This document shows, piece by piece, positions 6,390 to 12,561 of a stretch of 12,561 nt of DNA (position 1 is its first letter; the number at the start of each line of letters is the position of its first letter). The DNA lies in NCBI GenBank assembly GCA_946885845.1, contig CAMPHJ010000054.1, positions 1 to 12,561 on the forward strand. Reading direction: 5' to 3'. The DNA is from an uncultured Sphingobium sp. (GTDB lineage: Bacteria > Pseudomonadota > Alphaproteobacteria > Sphingomonadales > Sphingomonadaceae). The notes below the pieces were generated by a model. It was not told the origin of the DNA. It was given only the letters and a program-made list of their open reading frames with translations, and searched no databases. Both the position numbers and the translations under genes were made by a program.

Positions 6390-8927
6390 TCATCCGCCAA
6401 ATGAGTAACGCAGGCGGAGACCATACATCCTGGGTTCGCCATACAAGGTCGATGTAAAGAACTGCCCCGTGTAAGTGTTGCTGTTGCTGACACGATACAG
6501 CTTGTTGGCGAGGTTGGTCGCATAGAAGCCAACATCCATCCGGCTGCCCGCAACATTCCTCCAGTCGAGCGACAGGTTGAGCGTTCCGAATGGTTCAAGC
6601 CGCTCACCCGGCTGGTTCCCCGGAACGCTGGTGCCAGCCGTATGCTGCGCCGACGTGTGCGAATAGTTGACGAACATCGCAATCGTCCCAAGGTCGTTGC
6701 CCAGTGGTTGCTCGGCGGACACATGGAAGCTGTAGATGTACGGCGACACATATTGGAATGGAATGCAGGTCAGGTTCACAGTCGCCGGAGCGCTGATGAC
6801 ATTGCCGGTGCAGTCCTGTGTCGGGCTGCTCGGCTCAAACTCATATCTTTTGTACTTGGCGTCCGTGTAGCTGAAGGTGCCGCCGATTTCGACCCCCGGT
6901 ATCGGGCGCAAGGATGCTTCCGCTTCGATGCCCTGAATTCTCGCATCGGCCGAAAGGACGCGGGCGCCGGCCGCGCCGGTAGCGGAATTGAAGTCGCCGG
7001 TGGCCCGCTGGATGCCCTTATAGTTCAGATAATAATATGTCGCGTTCAGCCGAAGTGGCATGTTGGCCAATCGCACGTCCGACTTGAACCCGGCTTCATA
7101 TGAAGTAACGAACTCTGGCGGGAAAGTACGGGTATCGGTGAAAACCGCATTGGCATTTATACCACCAGCCTTGTAGCCCCGACTGATCTTTCCGTAGACG
7201 AGCAATTCCGGCGAGAATCTGTAGTCTATACCGACGTTCCAGGTCGGCTCACTGGTTTTGAGATTGGCGTTGAACCCGCAACCCTCAGCAGTGACGGCCA
7301 ACGTGTTGTCGGCGAAGCAGAAGAATGCGCCGGGGCCGAAGGCCTGGTACAAACTGGCTGAACCACTGACCTTATCCCAGGTATGCCGGTATCCGCCGGT
7401 CACTTTCAGGTTTTCCAAAGCAGGCGAAACCAGTCCCAAGTCCAGCGTCGTCTGGGCGTACAGCGCTTTGGACGTATTGGTGATGGCATATCGGATATCA
7501 TACGCACCGCAGAGGGCTGGATCGCCGGTATAGATGGCCGGACAGAAGCCCGTCGCCCCCGCGCCCTGCTCCCCAGCCGGGCGCTGGTCGTAGTAAAACG
7601 CTCCCACGGTAAAGGTGAGAAGCTTGTCGAACAGGTCGCCTTGAAGCTGCAGTTCTTCGGTAAAGACCTTGAGATGGTCGCGCGGGAGGCGCGTCGGCGA
7701 TGCATTCAGATAGGTGACCGGCGTTCCGTCACCCGGCAGGGTTACCACGCCCGGGGCCGGATATTCTCTGGGATCGCCATCGTCAAACTGGAAGATCGTT
7801 CCGTCGCTGTCGATGCTATAGGTCGTCTTGAAACGCTGATAGCTCACGATATTACGCAGCGTCAGTTCGTCGTTCAGGTTCAACGTCGATGTGTTGGTGA
7901 TCCCCCAGGTCTTTGTATTCTGGAACGAGTTGCTACCGTGCGCCGTCTGCCGGGGTCCCCGCGCATTTGCCTGCGCAACTGCGGCCCTGTAGACGTCGCA
8001 TGATGCGACAGCGCCGGGAATGGTCGGCGCTTCGTGACAGAAATTGAATCCGGTGAAATAGGGGGTGGTGGAAAGCCCCTCGATGTTGAGGTGCGTGTTG
8101 ACGACACCCGTACCATGGTTCCGGGAATTTGCTCCATAAGCCATGGTATAGTTTTCGAAATTCTCCGTCGGCTTGAGGGTCAGCCCGATGCGACCGGAAT
8201 ACCAGTGCATATTGTCGCGGTCGGTGTTCCAGATAACGTCATGGGTATAGCCGTCACGATCCTGATAGGCACCGGCCACCCGCAGCAGGACCTTGTCATC
8301 GACGACCGGGATGTTGACCGCCCCTTCAAATTCCCTGTTGTCGTAATTGCCGATCTTTGCCTGAACATAAGCTTCGAACTGATCAGTCGGCTTTTTCGGG
8401 ACAAGCAGCACCGCGCCCCCCGTCGTGTTGCGCCCGAACAAGGTCCCCTGAGGTCCGTTCAGAATCTGCACATTTTCCAGATCGACGAAATTGCCCGCGC
8501 CGCCCTGCTGCGGCAGTGAAATAGCGGCGGGCAATGGCACTTCGTTCAGGTAAACCACCACACCGGGGGATGCCTGAAACGTTGCGCCCTGCCCGCGGAT
8601 CGTGAAACTCTGCGCTTCTCGCGCGGGCGTGCCGTTGGTGCCGACGACCAACGACGGAACGGTCGCCTGCAAATTCTGGGCCTGCGTGATGCCTTGCTGC
8701 TGAAGGCGTTCTGGCGAAAAGGCCGTGATGGCGATGGGAACATCCTGCGCGCGCTCGGCACGGCGCTGGGCGGTAACAACGATTTCAGTTGATGGGGCGT
8801 ATCCGTTCCCATCGAGACCGGCTGTCGACTGGGCTTCTGTCTGCGCCTGCGCGGAACCGGCGATATAGACCGCCATTATCGCGGTCGTGCACAGAAGCCT
8901 GACGCTATTTTCCATAACCCGTTTCAT
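6390..8927 (-). CDS. TonB-dependent outer-membrane receptor
   Basis: An 845-residue precursor. Residues 1-28 form a signal peptide (basic start, hydrophobic core LLCTTAIMAVYIAG, cleavage after SAQA). The TonB box EIVVTAQ (48-54) is followed by RRAERAQDVPIAITAF and the plug domain to about residue 185, including the hallmark NVQILNGPQGTLFGRN and TTGGAVLLVPKKP. The rest is a 22-strand-type barrel rich in aromatic, Asn and Asp residues, ending in YGLRLRYSFGG. The start was chosen at the ATG preceded by GGGGGAAG, seven codons inside the longest frame. Such receptors in sphingomonads often import plant- or pollutant-derived organics rather than siderophores, and linkage to catabolic genes here supports that (inference). 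The promoter and operator are at 9083-9107, leaving a leader of roughly 150 bases. Confidence 0.93.
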   Translation of the reverse strand: MKRVMENSVRLLCTTAIMAVYIAGSAQAQTEAQSTAGLDGNGYAPSTEIVVTAQRRAERAQDVPIAITAFSPERLQQQGITQAQNLQATVPSLVVGTNGTPAREAQSFTIRGQGATFQASPGVVVYLNEVPLPAAISLPQQGGAGNFVDLENVQILNGPQGTLFGRNTTGGAVLLVPKKPTDQFEAYVQAKIGNYDNREFEGAVNIPVVDDKVLLRVAGAYQDRDGYTHDVIWNTDRDNMHWYSGRIGLTLKPTENFENYTMAYGANSRNHGTGVVNTHLNIEGLSTTPYFTGFNFCHEAPTIPGAVASCDVYRAAVAQANARGPRQTAHGSNSFQNTKTWGITNTSTLNLNDELTLRNIVSYQRFKTTYSIDSDGTIFQFDDGDPREYPAPGVVTLPGDGTPVTYLNASPTRLPRDHLKVFTEELQLQGDLFDKLLTFTVGAFYYDQRPAGEQGAGATGFCPAIYTGDPALCGAYDIRYAITNTSKALYAQTTLDLGLVSPALENLKVTGGYRHTWDKVSGSASLYQAFGPGAFFCFADNTLAVTAEGCGFNANLKTSEPTWNVGIDYRFSPELLVYGKISRGYKAGGINANAVFTDTRTFPPEFVTSYEAGFKSDVRLANMPLRLNATYYYLNYKGIQRATGDFNSATGAAGARVLSADARIQGIEAEASLRPIPGVEIGGTFSYTDAKYKRYEFEPSSPTQDCTGNVISAPATVNLTCIPFQYVSPYIYSFHVSAEQPLGNDLGTIAMFVNYSHTSAQHTAGTSVPGNQPGERLEPFGTLNLSLDWRNVAGSRMDVGFYATNLANKLYRVSNSNTYTGQFFTSTLYGEPRMYGLRLRYSFGG

Positions 8928-9082
8928 TGCACTTCCCCCTCGTAACAATGCTCGATGTCAGAACATTGGTGTGACTGGCATTTCTCCGTCGAACCCTGCG
9001 GCCACCTTCAGGCGGTCTTGTTAAAGGTCATTGGAACGGCTTCGCGACACGTGCGCTATCCGTCCCCTGCCTGCGCAAGATA

Positions 9083-9107
9083 GTTGACATGGTTCAACGA
9101 TTGTCAA
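9083..9107 (-). promoter_or_regulatory. Operator/promoter of the receptor-VOC operon (GTTGA-N6-TCAAC, site B)
   Basis: The exact palindrome GTTGA-catggt-TCAAC lies at 9083-9098. On the minus strand TTGACA (9107-9102) sits three bases before it in the same register as site A, so the palindrome fills the promoter spacer; the -10 region (ACTATC/TATCTT) is weak. It is 156 bases upstream of the receptor start. The rest of the 368-base spacer (8928-9295) holds no gene that I can support. Confidence 0.75.
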
Positions 9108-9227
9108 GAAAGAAGTGCAGCGAATGACTGTTTCCGGTGGGAGTGCCGCATTGGGGCCACAATGTCGGCGGCATGGAAAACAGCGCATGTGCGGGCAGCG
9201 CACTTGGTCGCTCAGACGCATATGAAA

Positions 9228-9287
9228 TTGGCGGACCATGACTGGCCCGCCAACTTCATTCTTCGCTAACTGGCGCCCGAAAGCGCC
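9228..9287 (-). terminator. Pair of hairpins downstream of the dioxygenase-like gene
   Basis: On the minus strand, just after the stop at 9296, GGCGC (9272-9276) pairs with GCGCC (9283-9287) around CCGAAA. Further on, TTGGCGG (9228-9234) pairs with CCGCCAA (9247-9253) around a 12-base loop. Neither has a proper U-run (the second is followed by TTTCAT on the minus strand), so termination is plausible but not clear. They separate this gene from the receptor promoter at site B. Confidence 0.4.
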
Positions 9288-9295
9288 CGCTATTG

Positions 9296-10360
9296 TCAGG
9301 CAGCCATGCTGTCGTCGGCGTCCGCCGGGATATTCGCCGGGCCGTTCACGGCAAACACCTGGCTGAGCATGCCGATAAACTTGCGGTCGGTCAGCGGGTC
9401 GGTCGGCATTTCAAATGTAATGCCACGGCGACGGACCTCGTCGATCAACATATTCAGCGCCTTTTCGTGCGTGATATCATCGGTGTGATCGAACGTGCGC
9501 TTCAGGTCAGCCATGTCCGTGAATACGCGCGCGCCCCAGTGCACCAGCAGGCGCATTTCATCTGCCGGTATCTGTTGGTTGACCTGTCCGTTGGTCTCAA
9601 TGCGCCAGCCATCCTTAACGGTCGGATCAGGAGCCATCACGCTGCTGATGTCCAGGCCTGTGGGGCGACGCATCGCAACAGGGCCGGTCGCCTGGGCGTG
9701 GTGGAACATCATTTCGTTTTCGGCGACAACGGCGCGACCCCACATGGGCGAGGTGATCTGCTGGGGTTCGCCGCGCGGGCCGTCCGGCCAATAGTTGAAG
9801 CCACCGCCGATATTGCCCTTATAATACCAGCCCGTGACCTGCATCTTCTTGCTGCGCCAGTGGTCGAACATGCGGGACTTGGCCATGGTCAGGAGGAGCC
9901 AAAGCGGCGTGTTTTCCATGGTCATTCCGCGGAAAACCACGCCGTCCAGATGCGGCGGCCCGCCCAGAGGGGTCGGTCCCTGAATGTTGATCAGAAACGT
10001 CTCTGGCTCGGCATATTTGGCGCCCCAATAGTTGCGCGCCATTTCGAGGAACCTGGAGTTGTAATAGCAGTCGTTGAGTTCAGGATAGAAGCAAACACCC
10101 TGACGGGCGATATACCCCCGGAACGTCCCGTTGCCCTGCAGGATCATGTCCCAGGTCAGCGTCACACCTTCAGGAATGACGCCACCGGTCGTCGCAATGA
10201 CCTCTTCAGGAGACTTGAAGTTCTCGGCAAGGATCAGTGGCCATGGGCCATTATCGCGCACAACCTTGAAAATGCGCTGACGCTGGTCTTCCGTATAGGC
10301 GTCCTCGATCACGTAGGGCGGGGCGAATGGGCGGAATTGGTCGGCGAAATCGGCGGTCAT
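9296..10360 (-). CDS. Putative non-haem Fe(II)/2-oxoglutarate-type oxygenase (phytanoyl-CoA dioxygenase-like), unassigned
   Basis: A 354-residue soluble protein I do not recognise as a named enzyme. The most informative feature is PPHLDGVVFRG (135-145), an HxD pair (His137, Asp139). It is followed by a second histidine pair in ENEMMFHHAQATGPVAMRR (214-232), His220/His221 with Arg231/Arg232 about ten residues later. This H-x-D...H...R order and spacing is that of Fe(II)/2-oxoglutarate oxygenases with the double-stranded beta-helix fold. Between them lies a tryptophan- and glycine-rich stretch (VTGWYYKGN, GGGFNYWPDGP). There is no signal peptide or membrane segment. A GGGAG ribosome site precedes the ATG. 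It is transcribed alone, 111 bases downstream of site C, and so is linked to the monooxygenase and receptor by the shared operator. Alternatives are a cupin-fold isomerase or lyase, or a metal-free relative. Confidence 0.6.
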   Translation of the reverse strand: MTADFADQFRPFAPPYVIEDAYTEDQRQRIFKVVRDNGPWPLILAENFKSPEEVIATTGGVIPEGVTLTWDMILQGNGTFRGYIARQGVCFYPELNDCYYNSRFLEMARNYWGAKYAEPETFLINIQGPTPLGGPPHLDGVVFRGMTMENTPLWLLLTMAKSRMFDHWRSKKMQVTGWYYKGNIGGGFNYWPDGPRGEPQQITSPMWGRAVVAENEMMFHHAQATGPVAMRRPTGLDISSVMAPDPTVKDGWRIETNGQVNQQIPADEMRLLVHWGARVFTDMADLKRTFDHTDDITHEKALNMLIDEVRRRGITFEMPTDPLTDRKFIGMLSQVFAVNGPANIPADADDSMAA

Positions 10361-10470
10361 CGGTTACTCCCTTGATCAGCAAAATAATCCCGTCGCGCCT
10401 TATGAAAGCGCGCGCAAGCTACCGCAACCCGCGCGAGTCGAGCAGCAGACAACGGGATGCTGTACTACAA

Positions 10471-10486
10471 GTTGACACTCGTCAAC
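10471..10486. promoter_or_regulatory. Operator upstream of the dioxygenase-like gene (site C)
   Basis: GTTGAC-actc-GTCAAC is the most symmetric copy, with 6-bp arms. It is 111 bases from the dioxygenase-like start on the minus strand and 429 bases from the CoA-transferase start on the plus strand. Unlike the other three copies it has no TTGACA/T in the expected -35 position on the minus strand (TCCAGA instead), so the promoter may be placed differently. The leader downstream on the minus strand contains a long-range 7-bp pairing (10452-10458 with 10387-10393). Confidence 0.65.
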
Positions 10487-10914
10487 TGTTCTGGACCAGT
10501 CAGCGTAGAAATCTATGGTGACATTTTTACGGCACAAGCGGTGGCCGGGTCAACAGCACCATATTTTATAGTGCGAGGGAGGGAAACCGCCGTTCCGCGG
10601 CCCGCGATGCCTTCAAAACCTCCTGCGCTCTCAGCGCGTTGCGGCAGGAAGAACCGCCATCGGTCATCCCCAATATCCCGCCCTCCAATATGAATTGAAC
10701 GCGAACCACGCGCAGTTCGACGGCCCCGCATTACGACTCATGCTGCAATGACCCAGATTGCCAACCCGCTGGAGCGCGCCTATTGCCCGGCTCATCAGCA
10801 GCGCTGTTTGAAGAAGGAAAACTCAGGCGTATGACGCCTCCCAACCAAGGGTAATCACCCACCTGCGCTGTATTTGGAACTTTTGGCTACGAACTACATG
10901 ATTGGCAGAGAAGC
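10487..10914. other. 428-base spacer without a convincing gene
   Basis: No frame shows a credible start, ribosome site and recognisable protein; the open frames here are short and arginine- or serine-rich on both strands. Near its right end is a perfect 6-bp hairpin AGGCGT-ATG-ACGCCT (10825-10839) and, just before the CoA-transferase, a possible promoter TTGGAA (about 10874-10879), 17 bases, CATGAT; both are weak calls. The spacer is long for such a compact region and could hold a leader RNA or the remains of a lost gene. Confidence 0.4.
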
Positions 10915-12156
10915 ATGATGGAAACAAAAGCGGCCCTGGAGGGGGTGAAGGTTATCGACATGAGCCGCGTGTTCGCGGGTCCGGTCAGCGCGCAGATACT
11001 TGGCGATCTGGGCGCCGACGTGATCAAGGTTGAACGGCCCAAGGTGGGCGACGACGGACGCGGCTACGGCCTCGCCTGGGTCCCGGGGAAGGACGGGCTT
11101 GAAACCCATCAGTCCAGCTTCTTCACGGCGTCCAACCGCAACAAGCGTTCAATCACCGTCAATCACGCAAAGCCGGAAGGGCAGGACATCATCCGCGAGC
11201 TGGTAAGGACGGCGGACGTCCTGATCGAAAATTACAAGGTCGGCGACCTCAAGCGTTATGGCCTGGACTATGAAAGCCTGCGCGCGATCAATCCGCGCCT
11301 GATCTATTGTTCCGTGACCGGCTTTGGCCAGACCGGGCCGATGGCCGCCCGCGCGGGATATGACGGACTGTTCCAGGCCACAGGCGGCATGATGGCGGTC
11401 ACCGGCATTCCAGATGGCCAGCCGGGCGCAGGCCCACTGAAAGCGGGACCCAGCCTGGTCGACTTCGTAACGGGCCATAATGCAGCGCTCGCGATCCTTG
11501 GCGCGCTGATGTATCGCAGCCGCACGGGTGAGGGACAATTTATCGACATCGCGCTGCTCGATAGTTCAGTGGCGATGGTCAGCCACATCATGCAGGATTA
11601 TCTGATCGGCGGGGTAGCTCCACCTCGTTTCGGCAATGGCGGCAATGGCGGCGGGCCAGCAGACATCATCCACTGCACCGACGGCATCATGTATCTGAGC
11701 GCAGGCGGCGACGAGCATTGGCGGCGCCTGACCGTCCTGATGGAGCAGCCGGAATTATACGAAGACCCCCGCTTCAATTCCAACATGAAGCGCGCCAAGC
11801 TGCATCGCGTCGAATTGATGGACATCATCAATGAATGGAGCCGCAGGTTCACGACGGCTGAACTGCAGGCCATGTTCGATGGGGTTGGCATTCCCGCGGC
11901 GCGTTACAACGATCTCGACGAAGTGTGGGATGAACCGCAGGTCAAGCACCGGAACCTTCGCGCGGCAACACCGCACCCCTGGGCTGAAAGCGGTTCGGTG
12001 GACCTCATCGCCAGCCCGCTCGCGCATATGTCCAGGACCCCGGCGACAATCCGCACCGCCCCGCCGCTGATCGGCGAACATACCGATGAGATATTGAAGA
12101 CGATCGGATATGATGACGCCCGCATTGCCGACCTGCGGGCTTTGAACGTAATCTGA
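10915..12156 (+). CDS. Family III (CaiB/BaiF) acyl-CoA transferase
   Basis: A 413-residue protein with the full set of family III CoA-transferase features, enzymes that move CoA between carboxylic acids through an aspartyl-CoA intermediate. Visible are LEGVKVIDMSRVFAGPVSAQ (8-27), LGDLGADVIKVERP (29-42), NRNKRSITVN (74-83), ADVLIENYKVGDLKRYGLDY (100-119), and ISCSV-like IYCSVTGFGQTGPMAARAGYD (130-150, the segment before the glycine loop). The catalytic aspartate is Asp183 in GPSLVDFVTGHNAAL (178-192). The C-terminal half contains the usual GDEHWRRL, PRFNSN and PLIGEHT segments. Length is typical (about 400). It starts with ATG-ATG (10915 or 10918) and only a weak AGAGAAG upstream. It is transcribed divergently from the dioxygenase-like gene and ends before a hairpin. 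It probably activates an acid intermediate or the substrate of the pathway (inference); the specific acid cannot be read from sequence. Confidence 0.92.
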   Translation: MMETKAALEGVKVIDMSRVFAGPVSAQILGDLGADVIKVERPKVGDDGRGYGLAWVPGKDGLETHQSSFFTASNRNKRSITVNHAKPEGQDIIRELVRTADVLIENYKVGDLKRYGLDYESLRAINPRLIYCSVTGFGQTGPMAARAGYDGLFQATGGMMAVTGIPDGQPGAGPLKAGPSLVDFVTGHNAALAILGALMYRSRTGEGQFIDIALLDSSVAMVSHIMQDYLIGGVAPPRFGNGGNGGGPADIIHCTDGIMYLSAGGDEHWRRLTVLMEQPELYEDPRFNSNMKRAKLHRVELMDIINEWSRRFTTAELQAMFDGVGIPAARYNDLDEVWDEPQVKHRNLRAATPHPWAESGSVDLIASPLAHMSRTPATIRTAPPLIGEHTDEILKTIGYDDARIADLRALNVI

Positions 12157-12171
12157 TCAGGCGACCGACGC

Positions 12172-12202
12172 CCGTCGATGCCCTTATCTAGGGCGTCGAC
12201 GG
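12172..12202. terminator. Stem-loop between convergent CoA-transferase and S-formylglutathione hydrolase genes
   Basis: A 12-bp stem with one G-T pair (arms 12172-12183 and 12191-12202, around CGTCGATGCCC/GGGCGTCGACG) and a 7-base loop lies 15 bases after the CoA-transferase stop and 38 bases from the stop of the facing gene. There is no T-run on either strand, so it is a probable but non-canonical terminator. Confidence 0.5.
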
Positions 12203-12240
12203 AATGCGGCCTTCGTTGCTCGGAACGGGTGAAGTCACGG

Positions 12241-12561
12241 CTATGCGGGTCTAGGACCTCGGCAAGATGCCCCGACTTCCGCCAATCGATCCGCGTGCCA
12301 GCGAAGGTGGTCCGCCATGAAGGTGGAGATGAAATAATAGCTGTGATCATAACCCTCCCGAATGTTTAGGGTCAGGTCAATATTCGCAGCAGCGCAGGCA
12401 TCCTTCAGCAGATGGGGACGCAACTCCTGCTCCAGAAATGGGTCTGCCGCCCCTTGATCGACCAGCAATGCTCCAGCCCTGGCCCCGTCCTCGATCAAGG
12501 CTACCGCATCATGCTTCCGCCAGGCGGCGCGATCATCGCCCAGATATCCGGTCAAGGCCTT
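12241..12561 (-). CDS. S-formylglutathione hydrolase, C-terminal part (runs off the right edge)
   Basis: The minus-strand frame enters at the window edge and ends with TAG at 12241-12243, giving about 106 residues of C-terminus. It is the esterase-D type alpha/beta hydrolase that releases formate from S-formylglutathione in glutathione-dependent formaldehyde oxidation. Signatures: LTGYLGDDRAAWRKHDAV near the edge, LLVDQGAADPFLEQELRPHL with the catalytic Asp, and REGYDHSYYFISTFMADHLR with the catalytic His. The nucleophile Ser lies outside. The tail after WHADRLAEV is about 10 residues longer than usual (GASCRGPRPA), possibly a lineage-specific extension. It is a housekeeping gene marking the right border of the catabolic block. 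Confidence 0.92.
   Translation of the reverse strand, partial: KALTGYLGDDRAAWRKHDAVALIEDGARAGALLVDQGAADPFLEQELRPHLLKDACAAANIDLTLNIREGYDHSYYFISTFMADHLRWHADRLAEVGASCRGPRPA

Noticed and set aside
9021..9239. 72-codon minus-strand frame between the receptor and the dioxygenase-like gene
   Set aside because: It runs across operator B and is Arg/Cys/His-rich with no family resemblance.
9293..10375. 360-codon plus-strand frame opposite the dioxygenase-like gene
   Set aside because: It mirrors the minus-strand gene almost exactly, has His/Arg-rich antisense composition and no ribosome site; the minus frame has the GGGAG site and an ordered HxD...H...R motif.
10513..10731. 72-codon minus-strand frame in the spacer before the CoA-transferase, at first glance like a transposase start
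   Set aside because: Arginine-rich, no ribosome site, no continuous similarity to any transposase family I know, and no terminal inverted repeats nearby.
10748..10834. 28-codon plus-strand ORF starting MTQIANPLERAYC
   Set aside because: No Shine-Dalgarno before the ATG and no recognisable product; an ORF this short is common by chance in G+C-rich DNA.
1..12561. CRISPR arrays, tRNA or rRNA genes, insertion sequences, toxin-antitoxin or phage genes
   Set aside because: I looked for regular direct repeats, cloverleaf-like segments, terminal inverted repeats and typical motifs on both strands and saw none; a tool-based scan could still find a degenerate element.

Overview
The window looks like chromosomal DNA of a sphingomonad (Alphaproteobacteria, Sphingomonadaceae-like). 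The evidence is high G+C, a large TonB-dependent receptor of the type these bacteria use in sets for organic nutrients, and a mix of monooxygenase, dioxygenase-like and CoA-transferase genes typical of their catabolic accessory regions. The lineage is an inference from gene style only; there is no rRNA or other marker.

Layout. The left edge (1-1197) appears to be ordinary chromosome, all on the minus strand: the 5' end of a gamma-glutamylcyclotransferase-like gene, a strong intrinsic terminator, a 27-residue hydrophobic protein and a DUF72 (YecE-like) protein. From 1283 to 12156 lies a putative catabolic block: a TetR-family regulator, an NtaA/SnaA/DszA-type flavin-dependent monooxygenase, an MFS transporter (all minus), a nitroreductase-family flavoprotein (plus), then minus-strand VOC protein and TonB-dependent receptor (receptor first, VOC second, probably one operon), a minus-strand 354-residue protein with an HxD...H...R pattern suggestive of a 2-oxoglutarate/Fe(II) or related non-haem iron oxygenase, and a plus-strand family III CoA-transferase. 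The right edge (12241-12561) is the C-terminal part of S-formylglutathione hydrolase, again a housekeeping gene.

The most striking structure is a repeated intergenic element, GTTGA-N6-TCAAC. It occurs exactly three times (3665-3680, 9083-9098, 10471-10486) and once with a single mismatch (5140-5155). Each copy lies upstream of a gene in the block: the monooxygenase, the receptor/VOC operon, the dioxygenase-like gene, and the MFS/nitroreductase divergent spacer. At three of the four sites a TTGACA or TTGACT -35-like hexamer sits 3-4 bases from the palindrome in the direction of the minus-strand gene, so the palindrome would fill the -35/-10 spacer. This is what a repressor operator looks like, and it links the scattered genes into one candidate regulon. 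The TetR-family protein is the only regulator in view and the natural candidate, but its own promoter region has no good copy, so the assignment is unproven.

Working picture (inference): the outer-membrane receptor and MFS carrier bring in an unidentified organic compound. The flavin monooxygenase, nitroreductase, VOC protein and dioxygenase-like protein oxidise, reduce or cleave it, and the CoA-transferase activates an acid intermediate. The substrate cannot be named from sequence. No dedicated flavin reductase for the monooxygenase is present in the window.
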